A stretch of 35,079 nt of DNA from Kiritimatiellia bacterium. GTDB taxonomy: Bacteria; Verrucomicrobiota; Kiritimatiellia; RFP12; JAAYLN01. The number at the start of each line of letters is the position of its first letter. Position 1 is the first letter of the stretch. Location of the stretch: positions 1 to 35,079 of the forward strand of contig JAQULY010000004.1 of NCBI GenBank assembly GCA_028718445.1, given 5' to 3'. Positions 25,932 through 34,541 of this stretch are shown here, piece after piece. The position numbers and the translations under genes are program-made. The notes below the pieces were generated by a model that saw only the letters and a program-made list of their open reading frames with translations, made no database searches and was not told the DNA's origin.

Positions 25932-28900
25932 ATGCGAAACACGAACATGAAGCATCCGCTGCGGACCGTTGACTGCTTCCTGTTGATGACGACCCTTGCA
26001 TGCACGCAGTGCATCGCGGTGGCGGCGCAGGGCGCCGGTTCGATCGGGACAAACCTGACCGGCCGTCCGCGGTTACCCTTGGCGGGCGAGTGGAAGGCCC
26101 AGTATGTGCGGGAACCAGGGGAACAGCCCGGCGATCAGTGGGAGCCCAAAACCGTGGTTCTGCCAAGACAGGTTCCGCTGCCTTTCACGCAGGAGCCCGA
26201 GCAGGAAAAGGTCTACAAGAATGCCGCCTGGTTCGAGCGGGAGATCGCCGTTCCGGTCGATTGGCAAGGATACCGCATTGTCCTCAAGATTGGCCGTTGC
26301 CTGTTCGGGGTTGCCGTATACGCCAACGGCCGCAAGGCCGGCGAGATTCCTGGCTACGGCGGGGAGGTTGACGTAACCGCGCTGGTTGTGCCGGGCCAGC
26401 CGGCACGCTTGCGGCTCTACTGCGGTCGTCTCGGGCTGGGGATGCAATCACGGGATCAGATCACGGTGTCCGCGGCGGAGAATACGGCGTGCAACCGGGC
26501 GCGGGCCCACTTTGCCGGGATTGTCGGAGTCTTCGGTTTGCCCGAGGAGTTCCGACTGGAGATGCGCTCATCGGAAGCGTACGTGGAAGATGTGTGGTAT
26601 CAGACCGTTGTCCGTGGCGGAACCAGGATTGATCCGCTGGTGACAATCCGGTCGGCGGCCCCCATCGAGGATCTGCTATGCCATGTCGGCATCTACGAGC
26701 TTGACGGCCGGCAGCCCGTGTTGGAGAACACATTCCCATTGGGCATGCTGCCGGCTGGAGAGAGCCAGCACCACCTGGTTCTGCCTGCCGGGATGCTCAA
26801 GCTGTGGTCCATTCGCGAGCCCAATCTCTATGTCGGCCAGGTGGTTCTGAAACATGCCGCGGGCAAGGAACTGGACCGTTCAGAGATCGTCCGCTTCGGC
26901 ATCCGCGAATTCTGGGCCCAGGGCCGGCGTCTGTATCTTAACGGGCAGCCCTTCTACCCGGTGCCGGCAACGTGGGGTTATCGTGCCCCTAACACACTAG
27001 AGCAACTCGACAGCGTCATGGCGATGGGCAACACCATGGTTCAGCCCATCTACTTCAACAGTTTCCGTTTCTATGACGCGGATTGGGTGCCGGGCGCCGT
27101 TGCTTGCGACGAACGTGGGGTGCTGTACATACCTCAGGGGATGGTATGCCATGACCTCAACTTGTCCGATCCGGCAGTCCTGCGGGACTACATCGTTTGG
27201 GCTGAACATTACTACCGCCGGTACCAGAACCACCCCTCCATCGTCATTTACGGGTTGGGCATTAACTCGCCCGGCAACTCCAGCGATTTCTCGCCGGCAA
27301 AAATCGGCCGCGCCGATAACATGAGCTGGTCCAGCCCCCAAAACACTCGCAGCTACCTCATCAGCCGCCAGAGCGATCCCACCCGGCTATACTATTTCCA
27401 TGGCGGCACGCGGGGCGGGGATATCTGTTCGGCCAATTTCTATCCTAACCATACCCCGGCGCAGGAGGTCGAGGACTGGCCGCTGGAGTACTCGGAAAAA
27501 GGCGACCGTCCGTTCATGACGATGGAAGGACTCCTGGCGCCACTCAACGTGGATTACCAGAAAGGAGGCGTCCTGTACCTGACGGAATTTCTGGCCCGGC
27601 GAGTGGGCGACGAGGCTTATGGCGGGGAAGCCGATTCCTATCGGATGTACAGTGCCTATCAATGGCCGCGGGAAAGTGCCTCCATCTGGTCTCTCCGGCT
27701 CGACACGAATTTCAACCCCACCCTGGCGCCCCAGCGGATATCGGACTTTGTGCGTGCCGGCCGTTCCTGGCGCTTCTGCGGCGTAGCTTTCGACAACGGC
27801 ACCGGCGTTGGCGGAGTCGGCCCGATTCTGCAAGCTGCAGATGCCGGCTTGCGCCAGCCGGACATGGCCTGGATCGGCGGGCCTGAAAAGGATTGGACGC
27901 TGAAGGATCACAATTTCTACGGCGGTCAGACTGTTGAGAAGACGTTCATGGGCGTCCACGATCGCAACGACAACGCGACATGGGACGCCAACTGGGAACT
28001 CAAGGAGCGACGGACCACGGCGGTGTCCTCCAACGGTCAATTCGTGTGCAAGATGGAACCTTATTCCCGCCTTCGTACACCCTTTCGTTTCTGCCTGCCC
28101 GATGTCACGGTCCCAACCGACTATGATCTGGCTCTGACCGTACGAAATAGGACCGACGGTCAGCCGATAGGCCGCGATGGGTTCGCCATAACCGTCTATC
28201 CGCGGCCGGTTGCCGAACAAACTCGCAAAGCGGCGCCTTTCTTCATTCTCGATCCGGAAGGCGAGACAACGGCATGGCTGAAGTCGCTGGGCGTGCCGAC
28301 CGAGCCGTGGAAAGCCGGCGCATCCATGGACGGCCGCGTACTGGTGGTCGGACGGCGCGCGTTGCAGGGGATGGAGGGACTCCCCTTTTCAGCCAAGGAT
28401 GTCGAGGAGGGGTTACGCGTGGCGGTCTTCGAACAACACTGCGTGGACTTGGAGAAGATCGGGTTTCGCCATGAGGATCGTTGTCCCCGGCAGATATTCA
28501 TCCGCCAGGCGGGGCATCCGTTGACGACCGGTCTGACGGCGGAAGTGCTCCGCGATTGGCAGGGGCACGCGACGCTGATCTCTGACGGTCCTGCGGGCGA
28601 CCGGCTCGCCGTCTCCCCGCGCTCGTTCCACACCAGTAACCGGGGCAACGTGGCGTCGGATGTCATTGAAACGCCGCATTTCGGACCATTCGTTCCAGTC
28701 CTGGACTGTGAGTTCGACCTTTCGTACACGCCGCTGATGACTTGGCGGCACGGCAAAGGCGAGGTGATCTTCTGTCAACTCGATCTGGTCGGGCGTGTCG
28801 GTCGCGAACCCGGCGCTGACACCGTCGCGGCCAACCTGGTCCGGTATCTGAAGAAGCCGTTGGAAAAACGGATCGAAAAGACGGCCGTCTGCCTGGATGA

Positions 28901-30221
28901 GACGACGGCCAACAGCGTGGAGGCCCTGGGGTTTTCCGCCACCGTCGCTTCGAAGCGTCTGGCGCCGAAGAAGCATGTGCTGGTGATCGCCGGTGGGCAG
29001 GAGCGGCTTTTGGCGGCCAGGCGCGACCAGGTGGCGGCCTTCCTGGCTGGCGGCGGCGAAGTTTTGGTTTTGTATGCGAACGAGTCACTACTGGCCGATG
29101 CGCTCTTTGCCAGGCGGGTGAAGGCGGAGGCAACTCGCGTCAGAGCTGGCGTGCTCGATGGCGGGCGCCATCCACTGCTCAAAGGAGTTGGGCCGCAGAA
29201 CCTGCATTGGCGCGCGACCGTGGACTTGCTGAAGTTGAGGTCGTCCGACAAAGCCTTCGTGTCGCTTCTGGACGGGCTTATGGGTGTATGGCCGTGCGGC
29301 AAGGGACGCATGGTCTTCTTCCAGGTCGATCCCAAGTGGATGGCCGATCTGACGGCAACCCGCGAGATCGACCCAATGGTGAAAGAACTGAATACCACGA
29401 CGAAACAACCAGAGGCCAAGCCGCTGGCGGACGAGAAGTTCCGTAACGACCGAACCCGCACGCAGTGGCAGGTCAACCGGTTACATAGCCTGTTGCTGGC
29501 CAATCTCAATATCCGTGGTTCCGTGGCGCTGACGAAACGCTTGTTCGAAGTCAAACGAACCGTGACGAGCGTGCCTGTGAACGAATGGGTCGTGCTGGGC
29601 CCAGTTCCGCCGACAGGGGAGAAGGACGCCGACTATATGGACAACCCAGTGCTCGCGGAACTGCTTTCGCATCGGGATGCTTCTTTCGAGACCCGGAACT
29701 CGCGAAACGAGAAGGTCCGTTGGGCGACGCCCACCGATTCCCTCAATGGTTTGGGGCTGGAAGGGAAGAACGATCTGGGCAAGATCTACGGCGTGCATAT
29801 GGGTGACACAGCCATTGCCGTGACGCACGTCTGGAGCTCGCGGCCACGCGAGGCGGTGCTCGGCGTTGGCGCCGACTGGTGGCTGCGGGTGGCGGTCAAC
29901 GGCCGCGAAGTGTTTCGCTCGACCTCCAGAACGGGCGGTTTCGGCCTCGATTTCTACCAGAAGGTCAAGGCGCCGCTCAAGGCAGGCTGGAATGAGGTCG
30001 TGGTTTATGTGACGGCAGGCAAGAACGGGCACGTCTTCTGGTTCGAGATCACCAATCCAGGGGACTTGGTGGTAGCACAGCGACTTCAGGCGCCAGCCGA
30101 TCGCCCAGCCGCACTGCCCGCCGTCGAGGACCTTGTGCCCGACGACGTTCCCCCGTGCTTCGTGCTCTACACAGAGCCTATGACTGCCACACTCGACCCG
30201 TACGGCTACAGACCTTGGTGA
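25932..30221 (+). CDS. Secreted GH2-superfamily-like large protein (beta-galactosidase-like architecture with additional C-terminal domains)
   Basis: Signal CFLLMTTLACTQCIAVAAQ; LAGEWKAQYV...AAWFEREIAVPVDWQGYRIVLKIGRCLFGVAVYANGRKAGEIPGYGG; LYLNGQPFYPVPATWGYRAPNTLEQLDSVMAMGNTMVQP; YRRYQNHPSIVIYGLG. Confidence 0.7.
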   Translation: MRNTNMKHPLRTVDCFLLMTTLACTQCIAVAAQGAGSIGTNLTGRPRLPLAGEWKAQYVREPGEQPGDQWEPKTVVLPRQVPLPFTQEPEQEKVYKNAAWFEREIAVPVDWQGYRIVLKIGRCLFGVAVYANGRKAGEIPGYGGEVDVTALVVPGQPARLRLYCGRLGLGMQSRDQITVSAAENTACNRARAHFAGIVGVFGLPEEFRLEMRSSEAYVEDVWYQTVVRGGTRIDPLVTIRSAAPIEDLLCHVGIYELDGRQPVLENTFPLGMLPAGESQHHLVLPAGMLKLWSIREPNLYVGQVVLKHAAGKELDRSEIVRFGIREFWAQGRRLYLNGQPFYPVPATWGYRAPNTLEQLDSVMAMGNTMVQPIYFNSFRFYDADWVPGAVACDERGVLYIPQGMVCHDLNLSDPAVLRDYIVWAEHYYRRYQNHPSIVIYGLGINSPGNSSDFSPAKIGRADNMSWSSPQNTRSYLISRQSDPTRLYYFHGGTRGGDICSANFYPNHTPAQEVEDWPLEYSEKGDRPFMTMEGLLAPLNVDYQKGGVLYLTEFLARRVGDEAYGGEADSYRMYSAYQWPRESASIWSLRLDTNFNPTLAPQRISDFVRAGRSWRFCGVAFDNGTGVGGVGPILQAADAGLRQPDMAWIGGPEKDWTLKDHNFYGGQTVEKTFMGVHDRNDNATWDANWELKERRTTAVSSNGQFVCKMEPYSRLRTPFRFCLPDVTVPTDYDLALTVRNRTDGQPIGRDGFAITVYPRPVAEQTRKAAPFFILDPEGETTAWLKSLGVPTEPWKAGASMDGRVLVVGRRALQGMEGLPFSAKDVEEGLRVAVFEQHCVDLEKIGFRHEDRCPRQIFIRQAGHPLTTGLTAEVLRDWQGHATLISDGPAGDRLAVSPRSFHTSNRGNVASDVIETPHFGPFVPVLDCEFDLSYTPLMTWRHGKGEVIFCQLDLVGRVGREPGADTVAANLVRYLKKPLEKRIEKTAVCLDETTANSVEALGFSATVASKRLAPKKHVLVIAGGQERLLAARRDQVAAFLAGGGEVLVLYANESLLADALFARRVKAEATRVRAGVLDGGRHPLLKGVGPQNLHWRATVDLLKLRSSDKAFVSLLDGLMGVWPCGKGRMVFFQVDPKWMADLTATREIDPMVKELNTTTKQPEAKPLADEKFRNDRTRTQWQVNRLHSLLLANLNIRGSVALTKRLFEVKRTVTSVPVNEWVVLGPVPPTGEKDADYMDNPVLAELLSHRDASFETRNSRNEKVRWATPTDSLNGLGLEGKNDLGKIYGVHMGDTAIAVTHVWSSRPREAVLGVGADWWLRVAVNGREVFRSTSRTGGFGLDFYQKVKAPLKAGWNEVVVYVTAGKNGHVFWFEITNPGDLVVAQRLQAPADRPAALPAVEDLVPDDVPPCFVLYTEPMTATLDPYGYRPW

Positions 30222-30255
30222 CATGTCTGACGGCCCGCACTTCGCCCGTCTGCGA

Positions 30256-30342
30256 CTTCTAGTGTGAGAGGAAATTCAGTATGCTGTCATCGTTTCGCGT
30301 GGACAGAGGGGAAGTCTGAACAGTGACGGCGAGCCATGACAC
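30256..30342 (+). promoter_or_regulatory. Leader cassette copy B
   Basis: aattcagtatgctgtcatcgtttcgcgtggacagaggggaagtctgaacaGTGacggcgagc; matches 10179-10270. Confidence 0.75.
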
Positions 30343-31339
30343 AACCGAAGGTCCCACACATCCACACACCCACACACCCACACCTCCGGTGGGGAAGGCC
30401 CCTGCCGCGATTGCCTTTGTCGCGCTCTTCGCCGGCGTGGCTTTGTTCAGCACGATCGAGGTGGCCAGTAAGCTGATCGGCGCGCGGGTACACCCGTTCC
30501 AGATGGTGTTCATCCGTTTCTTCCTGACCGGGTTGACACTGCTGGCCCTGGCTCGACCAGCCTTGCGCCAACGGGCGGTCCGGCTGGGCCCGCGTGACTA
30601 TGGCGTCCTCGCGCTCAACGGCGGCATCGGGTTCGCGCTGGCGCTGGTGCTCTTTCACGCCGCTATCCTGGTCTTCGAGAAGGCCGCGTCGTGCGCCGTG
30701 GTTTTCAGCGCCAACCCCATCTTTGTCCTGCTGCTGGCGCGTTTCGTCAATCGCGAGCCCTGGAGCGCGCCGAAATGGGCGGCCATGGCGGCCGGCCTGG
30801 CGGGCGTGGCCTGCTTCGCCTGGGAATCAGGCGCCTTCACGCGTCAATCTCTGACGGCGATCGGGCTGATGCTGGCGGCGGCCCTGTTGTTCGCGCTGAG
30901 CGTCTGCATCGTGCGCCGCGTCATCAAGAACTATGGCGTGTTCGTGCTGACGGGTTACTCCGCGCTCTTCGGCAGCCTGATGGTGCTGCCCTTCGCCCTG
31001 CTGGTGACGGCGCGGCAGGGCGTTGACGGCCTGGCGAGTGCCTGGGCGCCGACGTTGTATGTGGCTCTCCCCGGCACCGCGCTGGCGTACGGCCTCTACT
31101 ATTTCGGACTCGGCCGCGGCACGGCCTTCCAGGCAGGCATGATGTTCTTTCTCAAGCCCGTGATGGCCTCCGCGCTGGCGGTGCTGGTGCTGCGCGAGCA
31201 CATCAACGGATTCATGCTGCTGGGTAGCGCGCTCATCGTGGGCGGATTGGCGATCACGGTGGGCGGACACTTGCTTGCGCCACGCGCGCAGGGGGAATGT
31301 CGAGAGTGCTGCGAAAAACATGAAAAGATGATCCGGTAG
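30323..31339 (+). CDS. EamA/DMT-family transporter
   Basis: About ten hydrophobic segments in two halves; FSTIEVASKLIGARVHPFQMVFIRFFLTGLTLLALA, AVVFSANPIFVLLLA, VLVLREHINGFMLLGSALIVGG. True start may be downstream of the GTG at 30323. Confidence 0.85.
   Translation: MTASHDTTEGPTHPHTHTPTPPVGKAPAAIAFVALFAGVALFSTIEVASKLIGARVHPFQMVFIRFFLTGLTLLALARPALRQRAVRLGPRDYGVLALNGGIGFALALVLFHAAILVFEKAASCAVVFSANPIFVLLLARFVNREPWSAPKWAAMAAGLAGVACFAWESGAFTRQSLTAIGLMLAAALLFALSVCIVRRVIKNYGVFVLTGYSALFGSLMVLPFALLVTARQGVDGLASAWAPTLYVALPGTALAYGLYYFGLGRGTAFQAGMMFFLKPVMASALAVLVLREHINGFMLLGSALIVGGLAITVGGHLLAPRAQGECRECCEKHEKMIR
30354..30385 (+). repeat. Octanucleotide repeat (ccacacac) about 4 units
   Basis: ccacacat ccacacac ccacacac ccacacct, inside the 5' end of the transporter ORF. 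Confidence 0.85.
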
Positions 31340-31389
31340 ACGATTACGGAAGACGAGGGGACACTTCCGAATCGTCCCCTGTGATCGTC
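31339..31389 (+). promoter_or_regulatory. Leader with two mutually exclusive RNA folds upstream of amidohydrolase
   Basis: Fold 1: CGATTaCGGAAG (31341-31352) / CTTCCGAATCG (31364-31374). Fold 2: AGGGGAC (31356-31362)/GTCCCCT (31374-31380) nested in GACGAT (31339-31344)/ATCGTC (31384-31389). Confidence 0.5.
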
Positions 31390-31408
31390 ACCAGAACTGG
31401 ACAGGAAA

Positions 31409-32185
31409 ATGAAGATCATAGACGCACACGTACACTTGGGAGACACGCCGAAGGACACGGCGCCCGGTATCAAACGCTATCCCGCCAGTCAGATGCGGGA
31501 GGAACTCGACGCGGTGGGCGCGTCCGGCGCCGTGGTCATGGCCTTTCCCGAAGACATGTACCGAATCCTGGACACGCCGGAGTGGCGCAATCGCTCAAAT
31601 GCCTACTGCCTGGAGACAGCGAAACGGGAGCACGATGTCTACCCCTTCTATTTCGTGTGGACGGATTACCTGATCCCGGATGATCTTGGGCAATACGCCG
31701 GCATCAAGTGGCACCGTCACGACAACGAGCCGCGCTACGACTACGCATCGCCAAAGTGCCGGGAGTTCCTGAAGCAGATCAGGCGCTTCAACCTCCCGGT
31801 TCAGATCGAAGAGGAGTACGATCCTACTCACGATTTCGTGAAGAACAACCCGGACTTGACGATCATTATTCCGCATATCGGCGAGTCCACCGGTCCCCAG
31901 GGCACGGAACGAATGGGTGAATTCTTCAAGTTGCCGAATGTCTATTTCGACACGGCGATCACCAACTTCGAGGTGCTGAAACGCGCCTATGAGACGGTCG
32001 GTCCCGAGCGGCTCATCTTCGGAACGGATTCCTCCGCCTGCCGGCCCGTGGTGGACAACTACCTCCCTACCGCGATCGCGCGCCACCGGCGGCTGAATCT
32101 CCCCGACCGGGAGCTGGAATTGATCTTCAGCGGCAACATCGAACGTCTGCTGGCCGGCTGGCGGAAACGCGTGGCGCGTCACTGA
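31409..32185 (+). CDS. Amidohydrolase-superfamily hydrolase (cytosolic paralog of 6407-7291)
   Basis: MKIIDAHVHLGD, SGAVVMAFPEDMYR, GIKWHRHDNEPRYDY, IIPHIGES, LIFGTDSSA. Confidence 0.8.
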   Translation: MKIIDAHVHLGDTPKDTAPGIKRYPASQMREELDAVGASGAVVMAFPEDMYRILDTPEWRNRSNAYCLETAKREHDVYPFYFVWTDYLIPDDLGQYAGIKWHRHDNEPRYDYASPKCREFLKQIRRFNLPVQIEEEYDPTHDFVKNNPDLTIIIPHIGESTGPQGTERMGEFFKLPNVYFDTAITNFEVLKRAYETVGPERLIFGTDSSACRPVVDNYLPTAIARHRRLNLPDRELELIFSGNIERLLAGWRKRVARH

Positions 32186-32229
32186 CGCCGCGGTGTCCGC
32201 ACTGGTTCTACACTTCGGGAGTCGTTCTT

Positions 32230-33354
32230 ATGAGTTCATCTCAGACAATCGCTCAACATCACGGTTCGCGCATCGTTCTGGAGGATGGGCGGGCATTCGA
32301 CTACTACTGCGGATGCGATTACCTGAGCCTGCAGACACATCCGGAGGTGCGCGAGGCGGCGGCGGCAGCCGTGCGCGCGTTCGGGATGACCGGTACGGTC
32401 TCGGGAGGGATCAAGCACCCGGTTCAGGCGAGCTTCGAAGCGGCGCTCACGCGCTTTACGGGGAAAGAAGCCATTCTGTCCTACCCTTCGAACTACATGG
32501 GCATGCAGATTCTGCTCTCCGCGCTGGCGCGTCTCAGTGACGCGGTCTTTGTGGACGCCGAGACGCATTACTCGTCGCGTGACGCCCTCCGCACGGTTGA
32601 GGCGCCGGTGATCTCGTTCAAGCACCGAGATGTCGCCGATCTGGGCGACAAGCTTCAAAGCCTTCGGCCGGGACAACGCCCTTTGCTGCTTACGGATGGC
32701 GTGTTCCCGGTCACCGGCGCAATCGCACCGCTTGATCGTTACATGGAGCTGTTGGCCGGGTATCCCGGCCACATTCTGTGCGTGGACGACGCGCATGCCG
32801 TTGGCATACTCGGAGTCAACGGTCGCGGGGCCCTGGAACACTTCGGTCTGGAACGGCTGGCGTCGTGCCACGCGACCGGGACGATGAGCAAGGCCCTGGG
32901 CGGCAGGGGCGGGTTCATCGGGGATGAGGCGGACTTCATTTCGAGACTGAGGGCGAGTTCCATGATTCCGCGCGGCGCCACCGCCGCGTCGGTGCCAGAC
33001 ATGGCTGCCGGCGCGCGGGCGTTGCAGTTGCTCCACGAGGATCCGCAAATCAGACGGGACAGTTTGCGCAACACGGCCCATGCCCGGGATCGATTGCGGG
33101 AGCTCGGGTTCGATATTGCCGACACGCCCGTTCCCATCATCAGCCTCCGCCTTGACGCGACAGGCGATATCCGTCGGCTTGGGGCCTACCTGCTTGAGCA
33201 GGGCATCATGGTGCGGGTGTTCGAGCCTCGCGAATACACAAGCGCACCAGATGTTCCCTCCATCCGGATCGCCATCTTCGCGAGTCATACCGCCGACCAG
33301 ATTGACCGGCTGATCCGCACGATCCGAAGCTACATGGCTGGAAACGGTCACTGA
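32230..33354 (+). CDS. PLP-dependent alpha-oxoamine-synthase-family protein (KBL/AONS-like)
   Basis: CDYLSLQTHPEV, GTVSGGIKHPVQASFEAALTRFTGKEAILSYPSNYMG, DDAHAVGILGVNGRG, TGTMSKALGGRGGFI (PLP lysine). Confidence 0.85.
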   Translation: MSSSQTIAQHHGSRIVLEDGRAFDYYCGCDYLSLQTHPEVREAAAAAVRAFGMTGTVSGGIKHPVQASFEAALTRFTGKEAILSYPSNYMGMQILLSALARLSDAVFVDAETHYSSRDALRTVEAPVISFKHRDVADLGDKLQSLRPGQRPLLLTDGVFPVTGAIAPLDRYMELLAGYPGHILCVDDAHAVGILGVNGRGALEHFGLERLASCHATGTMSKALGGRGGFIGDEADFISRLRASSMIPRGATAASVPDMAAGARALQLLHEDPQIRRDSLRNTAHARDRLRELGFDIADTPVPIISLRLDATGDIRRLGAYLLEQGIMVRVFEPREYTSAPDVPSIRIAIFASHTADQIDRLIRTIRSYMAGNGH

Positions 33355-33376
33355 GACGGAAACGCATGGAGCACGC

Positions 33377-34495
33377 ATGAACTCTGTACCCACACGGAAG
33401 AGCGATCTCGACACGCCGTGCCTGGTGTTGGATCTCGATATCCTCAACACGAACATCGCGCAGATGCAGACCGTGGCCGCCGGAGCCGGCAAACGTCTGC
33501 GTCCGCACGCCAAGACTCATAAGTGCTCGGCGCTGGCGCGCCGGCAGATCGAGGCCGGCGCGCTTGGTGTTTGCGCCGCCAAGGTGTCGGAGGCCGAAGC
33601 TTTGACGAAGGCCGGCATTAGCGGCATCCTCGTCACCGGGCCGGTGGCCACGCCTGAGAAAGTCCGGCGGCTGGTTGAACTCCGGGCGGCCGTGCCCGCG
33701 CTCATGACCGTCGTTGACCACCGCGCCGGCGTGGAGCTGCTCGATCAGGCGCTACGCGCCCGCGGACTGACCATGGACGTGCTCCTGGATGTGGACGCCG
33801 GTCTGCATCGTACCGGCGTCAAACCATCCGATGCGCTAGAACTTGCCGGACAGATTCTCGCGCGGCCCTCGCTACGTCTGAAGGGCATGCAAGCCTACGC
33901 CGGACAGGTTCAGCACATCCAGACGTATGAAGAACGCCAGGCTGCATCCCTGGCGTGTCTGCGGGAGGCGGCCGAGTTGTTCCGCAAACTGCGGCGCCTG
34001 ACGGCGGACTGCGTCATCTTCAGCGCCTCCGGCACGGGAACATTCGACATAGATATTCGGATTCCGGAGATAACGGAGATGCAGGTTGGCTCCTATGTCT
34101 GCATGGACGCCGAATACCGCGCCATCGGATCGGCCGGCGACGCCGCGCGGTTTACCTCCTTTGCGCCGGCCCTGCGGCTGCTAACCACGGTCATCAGTGC
34201 CAACCAGAATGGTTTCGTCACTGTAGATGCCGGGCTGAAAGCGCTCTACCGGCACGGAGGCGTCCCTGAGATCATGGGGGCGGAGCATGCCGGTATGGCA
34301 TACGACTGGTTCGGCGACGAATACGGGAAGGTCTCCTTCCCCGACACGGTCGCTCCCCCGCCCCTGGGCTCCGTTCTGGAACTGGTGACGTCCCACTGCG
34401 ATCCCACCATCAACCTGTTCGATCGCTACTACCTGACCAGAGGGGCTGACGTCGTTGGCGTCTGGCCGATTGACCTCCGGGGTTGCAGCCAATGA
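33377..34495 (+). CDS. D-threonine aldolase / D-serine dehydratase-like fold-type III PLP enzyme
   Basis: LDTPCLVLDLDILNTNIAQM...RLRPHAKTHKCSALARRQIEAGALGVCAAKVSEAEALTKAGISGILVTGPV; C-terminal SHCDPTINLFDRYYL typical of the DSD1-like metal-binding domain. Confidence 0.85.
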   Translation: MNSVPTRKSDLDTPCLVLDLDILNTNIAQMQTVAAGAGKRLRPHAKTHKCSALARRQIEAGALGVCAAKVSEAEALTKAGISGILVTGPVATPEKVRRLVELRAAVPALMTVVDHRAGVELLDQALRARGLTMDVLLDVDAGLHRTGVKPSDALELAGQILARPSLRLKGMQAYAGQVQHIQTYEERQAASLACLREAAELFRKLRRLTADCVIFSASGTGTFDIDIRIPEITEMQVGSYVCMDAEYRAIGSAGDAARFTSFAPALRLLTTVISANQNGFVTVDAGLKALYRHGGVPEIMGAEHAGMAYDWFGDEYGKVSFPDTVAPPPLGSVLELVTSHCDPTINLFDRYYLTRGADVVGVWPIDLRGCSQ

Positions 34496-34496
34496 G

Positions 34497-34541
34497 CCTA
34501 GAAAGAGCAGTTCAACTGCGCAGCAGTTGAACTGCTCTCTA
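34497..34541. repeat. Hairpin AGAGCAGTTCAACTGC-gca-GCAGTTGAACTGCTCT between convergent genes
   Basis: Perfect 16-bp inverted repeat 34504-34519/34523-34538; overlaps the stop codon of the minus-strand gene. Could work as bidirectional terminator. Confidence 0.85.
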
